The translations under genes and the position numbers were made by a program. This document shows, piece after piece, positions 9,605-17,990 of a stretch of 64,000 bases of DNA (position 1 is the first letter of the stretch; each line of letters starts with the position of its first letter). The DNA is from Paucimonas sp. (GTDB taxonomy: Bacteria; Pseudomonadota; Gammaproteobacteria; Pseudomonadales; Pseudomonadaceae): the NCBI GenBank assembly GCA_031253995.1, contig JAIRVG010000031.1, positions 40,762 to 104,761 on the forward strand, given 5' to 3'. The notes under the pieces are model-generated. The model had not been told where the DNA came from. It did not search any database and worked only from the letters and a program-made list of their open reading frames with translations.

Positions 9605-9989
9605 GGTGAACCTTCTCTGATGGATCGGGGCCGCCATATCTCGCTGCTATACGAAAGGTGGCGACTGTACGTGAGTTAGCAGACCGGCCAGAGAAGGAAC
9701 CGGTGCACCCGAAGATGCCCACACGCACAGCCGCCATAACGCGTACTGGTGGTGATCTCTGTTCGGACTGCTAATCCGTGTCGTCGATTTGGCAACGACC
9801 GACGGAGATTAGGCAGCGTTTCCAGAGGACGCAACCACCAGGAGGGGTCGGGGAGTATGCTTGGGAAATTGCCTACAAGAAAGCCGGAAATGGGCGAATT
9901 TTCGTAGCGGAATTCCACAGATCCCGTAGGAGCTGGCTTGCCTGCCAAGGACCGCAAAGCGGTCCCCGGATAGCTGTAATCAGAAGCAA
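9605..9989. other. Intergenic stretch without a convincing gene
   Basis: Open frames here are short and lack ribosome sites, and one of them reads through a repeat. The stretch holds a REP-like piece at about 9921-9968 (GTAGGAGCTGGCTTGCCTGCC, then GGACCGCAAAGCGGTCC, a 7-bp hairpin) just behind the end of fecR. This could act as a fecR terminator. Confidence 0.5.
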
Positions 9990-11072
9990 TCAGCGCAACA
10001 CGATGACCCAAGGCCCATAGGTCTCGACCTTGCCCCCATGCGGCTGCATAACCGCGCGCAACGCCGCCAGCGGTTTGCGCAGGTCATACACCCCAGTCAC
10101 GCGCTTGCGCCCGAGTTCATCGTTGCGCAGCACCACCAGCCCCGGCGCATAGCGGCGCAACTCGGCCACCACCTCGCTCACCGGCGTGTCATCGGCAATC
10201 ACCTGACCATTGCGCCACGCCGCCGCCTGGGCCGGGGCGAACCTGTCCAGATGCGCCACGCCGTCGTGATAGTCCAGCCGATCACCCGGCTTCAACTGCC
10301 CCGCCAGCGCCTTCGCCACGCGCCAGTCATCCACCTTCACCGAACCTTCCTGCACCGCCACGCGCATCTGCCCGGCACCGATATCGACGTTGAACGCAGT
10401 ACCGGTCACCGTGACCTCCAGCGCCTCGGCACGCACATGGAACGGCTTGCTCTTGTCCGGCGCGACCTTGAAGAAGGCCTGCCCACCAAGCAACTGCACA
10501 TCGCGGCGGTCCCCGGCAAAGCGGACACTGATCGCCGTGTCGCTGTCCAGCTGCACCACGCTGCCATCGGCCAGGGTGACGTCGCGAGTCTCTCCGGCAG
10601 CGGTGCGGTAGTCCGCCTGCATGCGCTGGCTCAGCGACGGCGCCAGCGCCAGCATCAGACACGCCGCAATCGCCCCGCCCAACCAGTAACGCCGCCGCTT
10701 CGGCCGCACCGGCAGCGACACCACAGGCGCCAGCACCGGCTCCTGCGGCCATTGCGCCTGGGTGGTCGGCGCCAGTTGCGCGCTCATCTGCCAGACCCGC
10801 TCGGCCTTGCGATAGGCCTTGGCATTGGCCTCGTCGGCGGCGCACCACTGCTCCATGCCGGCGCGCAGTTGCGCATCCCCCGGCGCCGCCTGCAGGCGCA
10901 GGAACCAGTCGAGGGCCTGGTCCCGGCGGCGGGTCGCGCAGTCCGCTGGCGTCATGTCCGGCATGTCTCCGAAGGCTGAAAAAGGCGGCAAGGGTCGCAT
11001 ATTCGTCCCTTTCGTCGCAAAAGACGTATCAGCCAGCGGATTTTCCAGAGGATTTCGATGCTGTTCAGTCAT
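9990..11072 (-). CDS. FecR-family anti-sigma factor / sigma regulator
   Basis: The 360-aa protein has an N-terminal cytoplasmic DUF4880-type segment (about 45-95, RRRDQALDWFLRLQAAPGDA), one membrane helix at about 129-147 (YWLGGAIAACLMLALAPSL), a periplasmic FecR domain (RTAAGETRDVTLADGSVVQL) and a C-terminal DUF4974-type domain that would meet the receptor STN domain. Its first ATG overlaps the end of the sigma factor gene by eight bases, so both are co-translated. A later start such as M25 would leave the domains intact. In this family FecR holds the sigma factor until the loaded receptor signals. Confidence 0.92.
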   Translation of the reverse strand: MTEQHRNPLENPLADTSFATKGTNMRPLPPFSAFGDMPDMTPADCATRRRDQALDWFLRLQAAPGDAQLRAGMEQWCAADEANAKAYRKAERVWQMSAQLAPTTQAQWPQEPVLAPVVSLPVRPKRRRYWLGGAIAACLMLALAPSLSQRMQADYRTAAGETRDVTLADGSVVQLDSDTAISVRFAGDRRDVQLLGGQAFFKVAPDKSKPFHVRAEALEVTVTGTAFNVDIGAGQMRVAVQEGSVKVDDWRVAKALAGQLKPGDRLDYHDGVAHLDRFAPAQAAAWRNGQVIADDTPVSEVVAELRRYAPGLVVLRNDELGRKRVTGVYDLRKPLAALRAVMQPHGGKVETYGPWVIVLR

Positions 11073-11568
11073 CGTCAGGCTCCAGGCGTTCCAGGCAATG
11101 ACGCAGGGCGTCGTGCACCAACTGGTGAACCAGGCTGGTGGAAACGTTCAGGTGGGCTGCGACCTGTTGCAGGGTGAAGCCGCCAAGACGGTTCATCTCG
11201 AAGGCCAGGCGGGTGCGTTCGGGGAGTTCGGCGAGGGCGCGGCTGATTACCGCCAGTTCGTTCTGGCTACTCACCTCGCGCTCCGGCGAAGCGCTGCTGG
11301 AAGGCAGTTCGGCCAGAATCTCGTCGCCGCCGGGCTGGGCTTTTTCGGTGGCGTGGCGGCGGGTCAGGTCCAGCGCCAGGTTGCGCACGATGCGGTACAG
11401 GTAGCTGGCCGGATGGCGAATCGCTGCGTCGTCTTCCTGGCGGCTGAAACGCAGCCAGGCTTCCTGCACCACATCCTCGGCACGCGCCCGGCAGCCCACG
11501 ATCGGCGCCGCATAGTCCAGCAGCGCCGCGCGATGAGCGAGGTAGAGCTCCAGCTTGTCGTCCGCCAC
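11065..11568 (-). CDS. FecI-type ECF RNA polymerase sigma factor
   Basis: The 167-aa protein contains sigma region 2 (AEDVVQEAWLRFSRQ, then HPASYLYRIVRNLALDLTRR) and region 4 with its helix-turn-helix (LPERTRLAFEMNRLGGFTLQ, then VAAHLNVSTSLVHQLVHDAL). This is the normal size for iron-starvation ECF sigma factors. It precedes and overlaps the FecR gene, and a Fur-like operator lies about 65 bp upstream. The likely target is the downstream receptor-peptidase-transporter operon. Confidence 0.93.
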   Translation of the reverse strand: MADDKLELYLAHRAALLDYAAPIVGCRARAEDVVQEAWLRFSRQEDDAAIRHPASYLYRIVRNLALDLTRRHATEKAQPGGDEILAELPSSSASPEREVSSQNELAVISRALAELPERTRLAFEMNRLGGFTLQQVAAHLNVSTSLVHQLVHDALRHCLERLEPDDD

Positions 11569-11630
11569 GAATCGGCTGCCTGTCGAAAGAAGTCGCCCGA
11601 AGGCATGGGTCGGCGATGTTACCGGCTAGC

Positions 11631-11643
11631 GATAATCATTATC
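11631..11643 (-). promoter_or_regulatory. Fur-box-like operator upstream of the sigma factor
   Basis: GATAATCATTATC matches most of the classical 19-bp Fur consensus (repeats of GATAAT around a centre), with AT-rich flanks (CAATAACAACTGATAA). It lies 63-75 bp upstream of the fecI-like start, and about 95 bp from the divergent LprI-like gene. Confidence 0.7.
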
Positions 11644-11738
11644 AATAACAACTGATAAAACCTTCATCTCCCTGCCCTGTTCAATGCCCCGGGGCTGAGC
11701 GAGAATCCTGCCCCATATTCCCTTGGGAGATGACTTAG

Positions 11739-12146
11739 ATGAAATCGATGGTCTGGCTGATGCTGGCAACCCTGGCCGTTGGCGCCCACGCTGCCGAAGA
11801 AGAAAGCACGCCGTGCGACAACGTCGAGACCGACCAGCAGAACTACGAATGCGCCCGCTACAGCCGCACCGCCTCCGAGCGCGAGCTGGAAGCCGCCTTC
11901 GCCGACCTGCAGGACCGGATCAAGGAACAGTACGCCGGCAAGACGGCCAAGGTTGCCGAGCTGAGCAAGCGCCTGAACGAGGCCGAGGCGGTGTGGAAAC
12001 AGCTGCGTGATGCCGACTGCAAGGTCGAGACCTACGACATCCCGGCGGGGAAAGCCTTCGAAGCGGCGCAGGACACCTGCATGGCGCAGCGCAATGACGA
12101 CCGTTCCGAGTACCTGCAATCCCTTGGGTTGCCGACTTCTGATTGA
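11739..12146 (+). CDS. LprI-like (DUF1311) secreted protein
   Basis: A 135-aa product has a signal peptide (MKSMVWLMLATLAVGAHA, cleavage near residue 18) and four cysteines, two near CDNVETDQQNYEC and two near DADCKV and DTCMAQ. The repeated pattern YxCARYSRTASERELEAAF and LNEAEAVWKQLRDADC is typical of the lysozyme-inhibitor LprI / DUF1311 family. It is expected in the periplasm. A role in resisting lysozyme is known for M. tuberculosis LprI, but most family members are untested. Confidence 0.8.
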   Translation: MKSMVWLMLATLAVGAHAAEEESTPCDNVETDQQNYECARYSRTASERELEAAFADLQDRIKEQYAGKTAKVAELSKRLNEAEAVWKQLRDADCKVETYDIPAGKAFEAAQDTCMAQRNDDRSEYLQSLGLPTSD

Positions 12147-12154
12147 GTGAACCG

Positions 12155-12574
12155 ATGATTATTTGCGGGATTGAATTGAAGGGCAGTGAAGCCTTGTTGG
12201 CGGTTGCCGGTATGGACGCCGGGCAACCGGTGCATGTGGCGACGGCGGTCAAGAAGATTGGCATCGAGGATGACGAGGACGCGGCGCAGGTACGCGAGTT
12301 TGCGGCGCGGGTGCAGGCGTTTGTCAGCGAACATGGCATCACCCATGTGGCGATCAAGAAGCGCAGCAAGAAAGGTGATTTCGCCGGTGGGCCGGTGACG
12401 TTCAAGCTGGAAGGGCTGCTGCAGTTGTTGCAAGGGTGCGAGGTGCTGCTGGTGTCGCCGCAGACGATTACGGCGCAGGGGAAGAAGCATGACCTGACGC
12501 CTCCGGCGGGGTTGAACAAGTATCAGCATGAGGCTTGGAAGAGTGCTTGTGCGGTGATGTTTGTGAGGCGCTGA
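12155..12574 (+). CDS. DUF3010 family protein
   Basis: I place the start at ATG 12155 (MIICGIELKGSEALLAV); the longer frame would need a TTG at 12143 inside the previous stop. The 139-aa protein shows an RNase-H/RuvC-like opening (CGIELKGSEAL) and ends KYQHEAWKSACAVMFVRR. This fits the DUF3010 family of unknown function found in gamma-proteobacteria. It is nine bases behind the LprI-like gene and is probably co-transcribed. There is no signal peptide. Confidence 0.75.
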   Translation: MIICGIELKGSEALLAVAGMDAGQPVHVATAVKKIGIEDDEDAAQVREFAARVQAFVSEHGITHVAIKKRSKKGDFAGGPVTFKLEGLLQLLQGCEVLLVSPQTITAQGKKHDLTPPAGLNKYQHEAWKSACAVMFVRR

Positions 12575-12583
12575 AACAGGTCA

Positions 12584-12640
12584 ATCCAGCAGCCAGTCGG
12601 GGGCCCGTTCGACCAACTCGCTTGCCAGCACCAGGCACTG
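12584..12640 (-). pseudogene. 19-codon in-frame coding remnant behind the PAAR stop
   Basis: Immediately after the PAAR stop codon, still in frame, the leftward strand reads QCLVLASELVERAPDWLLD and then a second TGA (12583-12581). It reads like the end of a real protein. It may be the tail of a longer PAAR fusion cut by a nonsense change, or what is left of a deleted effector gene. Confidence 0.35.
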
Positions 12641-12901
12641 TCAGCCCCAATTGATGCCTTTCTGCGAAGCTGTCAGGCGGGCCCCGCAAGACGCAGTATC
12701 ACCATCACGCGCAGGAGTTTTGCCATTGGCTCGCATCCCGCCTCCTGATGCCTGAATGGCGACCTTCCCGTGCACAGGGCAGTCAAACGAATCACCATGC
12801 CCCGCTACCGCGATTCCATTGACGGTGAACCCAGTAGTTGCACTCTGCACAGTGCCGCCATGGCTGCTGGTGTCACCCAAAACGATGAAGGGAAGGTTCA
12901 T
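12641..12901 (-). CDS. PAAR-domain protein (T6SS spike tip)
   Basis: The 86-aa protein is a stand-alone PAAR: PFIVLGDTSSHGGTVQSATT, DCPVHGKVAIQ and DGDTASCGARLTAS are the usual turns, with Cys/His residues (DCPVH, SCGA) for the tip metal. Such proteins sharpen the VgrG trimer and help load effectors. Its ATG overlaps the stop of the second DUF6708 gene by four bases. It is the last intact gene of the leftward T6SS arm. Confidence 0.85.
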   Translation of the reverse strand: MNLPFIVLGDTSSHGGTVQSATTGFTVNGIAVAGHGDSFDCPVHGKVAIQASGGGMRANGKTPARDGDTASCGARLTASQKGINWG

Positions 12902-14046
12902 TTCGACTCCTGATGTTGAGTATCCGGCTCAATTTCATCCAACTGCGCATCGACCGGAAGCAACTTGCGCGCACGTCTCGATTTCTTCTCTTTGGGCTCG
13001 ACCTTGGGCAATGGCGGCCAGTCAGCTGCGGTGGATAGCGGTGGAACAGGCTTTCCGGGCAGGCCGGCTTCGCGAATGATCCGCGGCCAGCGAGGCTCCC
13101 AGCACAGCAGCAGCGATATCCAGTGACCTAGGGAATGTAATGCCAAAGCTGGAGAAGCCAGCGCCACAATGCAGGCGACCTGCCAATGCAACCCGGCGCG
13201 CCACAAAGGTTTGAAAAAGCTCAAGGAAGCCATTACCGACAACCAAGGCCATGGCACCTTGCCGAGCAATTTCTTCGGTGCAGGAACCGATTGCGGGCCT
13301 TCCTCCATATAGCGGCGAATGAACTCCCACAGGTTGACGATATCGCTGGTGCCATCGGCGCGTTTACCGACGAAAGCGATGTGAAGATGGGGAAGGTCGG
13401 GCATTTTTGGTTCCCAGAACAGGATCAATTTCCTGCCGGCATTCGAACCTTCGTCGCCTCCCACCGCTGCATCGACAGTTACTTGCTCCCAGTCCAGTAC
13501 GGTAATACCGCCTGCGAATCGGGGGCGGTGTAAATAAACCTGACGCGTGATTCGATTAAAGCGAATCATCATTCGTCGCTGTACAAAAACTTCAAGTCTA
13601 AAAAGTATTCGCGCATATCGGAATACTAAGTAAAACGCCAGAGTTGCAAGAAGAGCAATAAACATACCTGATGCAAAATCACTTGCCGTGGCTGGAATTG
13701 TCAGCGTTGGGTGACGTCCGGTAAACCAAACCGAGTTTGCCAAGATAGCAAAGCAGGAAATTTCAAATAGAGAATATGCAATCGCAAGAAAAACACATGC
13801 AACTACCCCGCGACGTTCCTGTGACTCTCCCGCTGCAACATCCATGAACGTGTCATTGAAGGAATAAATTGAACCCTCTGCTTTTGGGACTTCACTAACC
13901 CGATCTTTGATTCCTGGCAAGCTATCTTCGTGCTTATATCTGCCCGCTCGCTTAGCACGCATGTATTTTTTCTGCTTCTCCTGCCAATTAACGCTTTCAA
14001 AAGGAGAGGTTTGTATATGCCAAAGCATCCATTCCAGCCAATACAT
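12898..14046 (-). CDS. DUF6708 membrane protein, copy B (possible T6SS immunity protein)
   Basis: The 382-aa protein has hydrophobic stretches near residues 80-108, 128-149 and 290-316, around a soluble core with RFNRITRQVYLHRPRFAGG and WEFIRRYMEEGP, which I associate with DUF6708. It is a paralogue of the gene at 14168-15346: the second half (from about residue 170) is almost identical, the first 160 residues much less so. A strong AGGAGG lies just before the ATG, inside the truncated PAAR copy. Location behind a pore-forming effector suggests immunity or helper function; this is inference only. Confidence 0.75.
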   Translation of the reverse strand: MYWLEWMLWHIQTSPFESVNWQEKQKKYMRAKRAGRYKHEDSLPGIKDRVSEVPKAEGSIYSFNDTFMDVAAGESQERRGVVACVFLAIAYSLFEISCFAILANSVWFTGRHPTLTIPATASDFASGMFIALLATLAFYLVFRYARILFRLEVFVQRRMMIRFNRITRQVYLHRPRFAGGITVLDWEQVTVDAAVGGDEGSNAGRKLILFWEPKMPDLPHLHIAFVGKRADGTSDIVNLWEFIRRYMEEGPQSVPAPKKLLGKVPWPWLSVMASLSFFKPLWRAGLHWQVACIVALASPALALHSLGHWISLLLCWEPRWPRIIREAGLPGKPVPPLSTAADWPPLPKVEPKEKKSRRARKLLPVDAQLDEIEPDTQHQESK

Positions 14047-14051
14047 TCAGC

Positions 14052-14171
14052 TCACCTCCTATAGCGCTTAACAAAGCTTGCAACTTCATTGGCCGTACAC
14101 CCGGAAATTGCGCTCTGCACCGGGCCACCACGATTACTGGTGTCGCCCTGCACAATGAAGGGACGACTCAT
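14052..14171 (-). pseudogene. Truncated PAAR remnant between the two DUF6708 copies
   Basis: The ATG overlaps the stop of DUF6708 copy A exactly as the intact PAAR gene does with copy B. The frame begins MSRPFIVQGDTSNRGGPVQS, a clear match to the intact PAAR start, but runs out after 39 codons (ending SFVKRYRR) with none of the later PAAR turns. Its last codons AGG AGG TGA double as the ribosome site for the next gene. It looks like the joint of a tandem [DUF6708-PAAR] duplication. Confidence 0.8.
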
Positions 14172-15346
14172 TTCGACTCCTGACTTTGAGTATTCGAATC
14201 AACTTCTGAGTTGATCCCTGGAACGGCCTGAGGCTCTTTTTCAGCTAACTGCGCATCGGCCGGCCGTGACTTGCGTGGACGTCTCGGTTTCTTCTCTTTG
14301 GGCTCCACCTTGGGCAGTGGCGGCCAGTCAGCAGCAGTGGATAACGGTGGAACAGGCTTTCCGGGCAGGCCGGCTTCGCGAATGATCCGCGGCCACCGAG
14401 GCTCCCAGCACAGGAGCAGCGACATCCAGTGACCTAAGGAATGCAATGCCAAGGCTGGAGAAGCCAGCGCCACAATACATGCGACCTGCCAACGCAGTCC
14501 TGCGCGCCACAATGGTTTGAAGAAACTCAAGGAAGCCATTACCGACAACCAGGGCCATGGCACCTTGCCGAGCAATTTCTTCGGTGCAGGAACCGATTCC
14601 GGGCCTTCCTCCATGTAGCGGCGAATGAACTCCCACAGGTTGACAATATCGCTGGTGCCATCGGCGCGTTTACCGACGAATACGATGTGAAGATGGGGAA
14701 GGTCGGGCATGCTTGGGCCCCACAAAAGGATGAGTTTTCTGCCTGTATTGGCCGACTCCTCCTCCCCCACTACCGCTTCGGCAGATACCTTTTCCCAATC
14801 AAGAACAGTTAAACCACCAGCAAACCTAGGGCGATGTAGATAAACTTGTCGCGTGCATCTATTGAATCGAATCAACATCCGGCGCTGAACAAAATTCTCA
14901 AGCCTTATAAAAATACGCGCATACCTAAACACGACATAAGAAAACACGCCCAACAGAGTTACTATAAATACCCCAAATACGAAATCCCCCATTGTTGCTG
15001 GAGTTTTCAACGCGGAGTGAACCCCCGTAAACCAAACTGCATTCACAAAAATTGCGAACCCAGAAACCTTAAATATAAAGTAAGCGATTCCAAGACTTAT
15101 GTAGGTTATAACTCCGCGACGCTCCTGTGACTCCCCCGCACCAACATCGATATATCTTTCATTAATTTCATAAAGTGACCCCTCCGCAGATGGAGTCTCG
15201 CTTACTTTTTCAGAAATCCCGCGGGAATTTCCCCTCCCCGTCCCTGCTCGATCGGCATTTTCAATTTTTCTCAGTTTCGCCTGCCATTGAGCGTGTTCAC
15301 GAGGTGACGTTTGAATATACCAAATCATCCATTCGAGCCAGTACAT
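14168..15346 (-). CDS. DUF6708 membrane protein, copy A (possible T6SS immunity protein)
   Basis: A 392-aa paralogue of the next gene, starting MYWLEWMIWYIQTSPREH. It has the same three hydrophobic regions and the core RFNRCTRQVYLHRPRFAGG. Its start codon directly follows the stop codon of the VasX-like effector, so the pair is translationally linked. The 5' part (about 14840-15240) is visibly AT-richer than the T6SS core genes. The C-terminal 200 residues nearly match copy B, with a short extra stretch (EKEPQAVPGINSEVDS) near the end. In V. cholerae the VasX immunity gene also encodes a membrane protein next to vasX. That makes copy A the better immunity candidate, without proof. Confidence 0.75.
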   Translation of the reverse strand: MYWLEWMIWYIQTSPREHAQWQAKLRKIENADRAGTGRGNSRGISEKVSETPSAEGSLYEINERYIDVGAGESQERRGVITYISLGIAYFIFKVSGFAIFVNAVWFTGVHSALKTPATMGDFVFGVFIVTLLGVFSYVVFRYARIFIRLENFVQRRMLIRFNRCTRQVYLHRPRFAGGLTVLDWEKVSAEAVVGEEESANTGRKLILLWGPSMPDLPHLHIVFVGKRADGTSDIVNLWEFIRRYMEEGPESVPAPKKLLGKVPWPWLSVMASLSFFKPLWRAGLRWQVACIVALASPALALHSLGHWMSLLLCWEPRWPRIIREAGLPGKPVPPLSTAADWPPLPKVEPKEKKPRRPRKSRPADAQLAEKEPQAVPGINSEVDSNTQSQESK

Positions 15347-17968
15347 TCAGGTCAACGCCCCCAATGCCTCATATAGCTTCCTCAGCTCTGTTTCCTGATT
15401 TCTAAAGGGTTTCAATAGCGCCTCTCCCCCCCATTCCTTGAAACAGCTATGCCAACACCACTCTTCCATCTCATCAGGATATAAATATATCATCGCCAAA
15501 CTTAATCCAACTGTGATTAGGCTACCTACACCAATCATCCTCAAAATTACCGGCATGTATCCGGAGCTGGCTAGCCCCTCTACCACAGCGATGGCTTTCA
15601 AACTGCTGCCCTGCCCAAACATGAAACGCAACAATGGCCCGACAAATGAAATTGATGCTACACCTGCAAGCGCCGAAATACCGAACGATAGGCCCCCTCG
15701 CAAAAAGTACGCGCCACTGAGAACGCTATAATTCTTTTTATAAGCATCAAGTCCATCTCTAATATCCATATAAGCAAGCATGCCAGCACCAACACTTGCC
15801 AAACTCCCTCCCACCAACCGCAATCCACCCAACGCAACTGCAGCCCCCCGGCCAATAACGCCCGTAGGCTTATACTTTTCCGCAACCAACTCCACCGCCC
15901 GCGCCGCCAACTCGGCTCCCGCAGCAATCGTAATCAGCGAGGCGGCCAGGAACTCCAGATACTCCTTGTCCCCCTCATCCATTTTAGAAAACTTGACACC
16001 GAGAATGATGCCTTCGAGCAATGCCAACAGCACACCACCACGGAACTGGGCGAACTCTCCCCTCCCGCCGCTCTGGAATTCCCGCAGCAGGGCGTCGCGC
16101 ATCCGGCCCATATGGGCATTCACCTGTCCCGACACTCGATTAGGATTAGCCGTCACTCCAGCCAGCGCCAACTCGCGCAACCGGATTCGGGTCGTCACCT
16201 CCCCCAACCCCGCGTGAATAAAACCAAGCATCGGGCTCAGTAGCCGGCGGTCCACCGCATTCGCCGGTAGCAGTCTCAAGAGGTATTGGTTAAGAGAAGC
16301 GAACAGCGAGAGTTCGAGAGGGTTTCGCCGCAGGTCGAACCAGTGGTGGGCTTGACCAACCACTGCCATCTGCACCGCCGCATCCGCCTTGCCCAACAGA
16401 TCGGCGACCTTCTGGAACCAACCACTGGCGCTCTCCAGTTCCGCGGCGAGGTTATCGGCGGTCAGGTCGTTGGCCTTGCCTTTCGCAGCGGCGAACGCTG
16501 CGCGGGTTTCCCTCGCGATCCCGGCGTTGTTGCGGGTCAAGGCACGCCAGGCCAGGTTGCCCTTGGAGATGTCTGTGTCCGACCACCACGACGCCAGCTT
16601 CGCCGCGCCCTTGCTACTTGCATTCATGCCGAGCACACACAGGGCGACCTGACCGGCAAATGCGTGCCCCCAGACCGGATCATTGCTGTCGTAGACGTCG
16701 AACGCCCGCTCCAGCATCTCGCTTTCCAGCCAGGTGATATGGTCGTCCGCGCGCCTGTCCATTTCCTCCTGGGCCAAACGATCCTGCCTGGCGAAGTCTG
16801 CCTGGACTTGCTCCTTGGCCTTCCAGTCGAGCATTTTCTCGTACTTGTCGAAGACGAATTCCTTCTCGGACTCGGCCCGGCTTCGTACTTGCTCTGGGTC
16901 GTACTCTGCGCTTTGCTCGTCCAGCGTTCCAAGGGTGGCCCCAAAACGGGAGTTCATCAGGTGCTGGGTCTTGTCGGCCCTGAGCTTGTCTGCGGCCTTT
17001 TCGACAGCCTTCTCCACATACCCCAGTTGCATGGCGTTCTTCACATCGTCCAGCGCCTCGGCCACCGCATAGCGGCGCTCATTGCTGATGCCGTGCTCAT
17101 CTTCGGTCTTCAGCCAGGGCAACATTACTTCGATGGAATCATTGCGCCACGCATTCAGCTCCTGAACGATGCCGATCGGGTCATCGAGGACCACCGCAAC
17201 ACCCCGCCCCTCCATCAGGCTGTCGAGAGCATTGCGGTAGACGGTGTCCATGTCCCTTGGGCTGTCCCCGGGGGCAATTGCGCTGCGAAACGGAGGGAAT
17301 GCCTGTTTCTCCAGCAGCGCCTTGGCGGCGGCGTCGTCGCCAGCCCGAAACTCCGCAACGACACTTTCCACCTGCGACGGCGTCACCGCGTCCGGGAAGA
17401 TGCCGCAGCTATTGGCCAAGGTACGCAGGTCGAACTTCTGCAGGCTCTCCCGGTCAAGGTTCACCTCCAGATAGCGGTCCAGCATGTCGCGACTGAGCGG
17501 GTCCGGAGTGAAAAGCAGCCGGGCTTCATCCACGTCTTCGGGGTCACCCACAGTCAGCGTCCATCCCCCCAACGCTGCCACACCACTTACCGGCAAGCCT
17601 GGTTCGTAGGGGAGGACTGGCTGCAATAAGCCCGTGTCGTGTACCCGATAAGCGGATTCGCACGAGTACTTCCTGCCCATGCGCTTGATCAGCACATACA
17701 GGTAACCCTCACGCAGGCTGCGCACGGCATAGCGGCCATGGGTGAGGGGGATGGTCAGTTTCTTGCCCAGATGAGCGGGAAGCGCAGGCGCCAGGCGCTC
17801 GACAAGGCTGCGGTCCTGTCCGGATACCACGCCGTAGCGAAGCGGCAGGATGACCAGGCTGCGCTTGCAACTGACACAGGGGCTGGCAGGCTCGTCGCTG
17901 CGCGTTCGGTTGGCCGCTTCGCGGCTGAGGTTGAGGATTTCGCTCAAGGAGCGCGAGGAATTGGACAT
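15347..17968 (-). CDS. VasX-like T6SS pore-forming effector
   Basis: I start at 17968 (MSNSSRSLSEILNL), preceded by AAGGAGA; an upstream in-frame ATG would run back into the adaptor gene. The 873-aa protein opens with a VasX N-terminal domain: CVSCKRSLVILPLRYGVV, then HGRYAVRSLREGYLYVLI. A long charged, coiled-coil-prone middle (about 330-480) follows. At least four hydrophobic segments (near 645, 680, 720, 770 and 820) form the C-terminal end, as in colicin-like membrane toxins. It is the fourth gene of the hcp-vgrG-DUF4123 set and should be loaded on VgrG by the adaptor. The C-terminal coding part is AT-richer than the N-terminal half. Confidence 0.85.
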   Translation of the reverse strand: MSNSSRSLSEILNLSREAANRTRSDEPASPCVSCKRSLVILPLRYGVVSGQDRSLVERLAPALPAHLGKKLTIPLTHGRYAVRSLREGYLYVLIKRMGRKYSCESAYRVHDTGLLQPVLPYEPGLPVSGVAALGGWTLTVGDPEDVDEARLLFTPDPLSRDMLDRYLEVNLDRESLQKFDLRTLANSCGIFPDAVTPSQVESVVAEFRAGDDAAAKALLEKQAFPPFRSAIAPGDSPRDMDTVYRNALDSLMEGRGVAVVLDDPIGIVQELNAWRNDSIEVMLPWLKTEDEHGISNERRYAVAEALDDVKNAMQLGYVEKAVEKAADKLRADKTQHLMNSRFGATLGTLDEQSAEYDPEQVRSRAESEKEFVFDKYEKMLDWKAKEQVQADFARQDRLAQEEMDRRADDHITWLESEMLERAFDVYDSNDPVWGHAFAGQVALCVLGMNASSKGAAKLASWWSDTDISKGNLAWRALTRNNAGIARETRAAFAAAKGKANDLTADNLAAELESASGWFQKVADLLGKADAAVQMAVVGQAHHWFDLRRNPLELSLFASLNQYLLRLLPANAVDRRLLSPMLGFIHAGLGEVTTRIRLRELALAGVTANPNRVSGQVNAHMGRMRDALLREFQSGGRGEFAQFRGGVLLALLEGIILGVKFSKMDEGDKEYLEFLAASLITIAAGAELAARAVELVAEKYKPTGVIGRGAAVALGGLRLVGGSLASVGAGMLAYMDIRDGLDAYKKNYSVLSGAYFLRGGLSFGISALAGVASISFVGPLLRFMFGQGSSLKAIAVVEGLASSGYMPVILRMIGVGSLITVGLSLAMIYLYPDEMEEWCWHSCFKEWGGEALLKPFRNQETELRKLYEALGALT

Positions 17969-17990
17969 GTAGATTTGTCTCCTTATGGAG

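Noticed and set aside
9676..10011. Leftward 111-codon frame before the DUF3077 gene region
   Set aside because: Its translation runs through a REP-like repeat (GKPAPTG-type peptide) and lacks domain character or a ribosome site.
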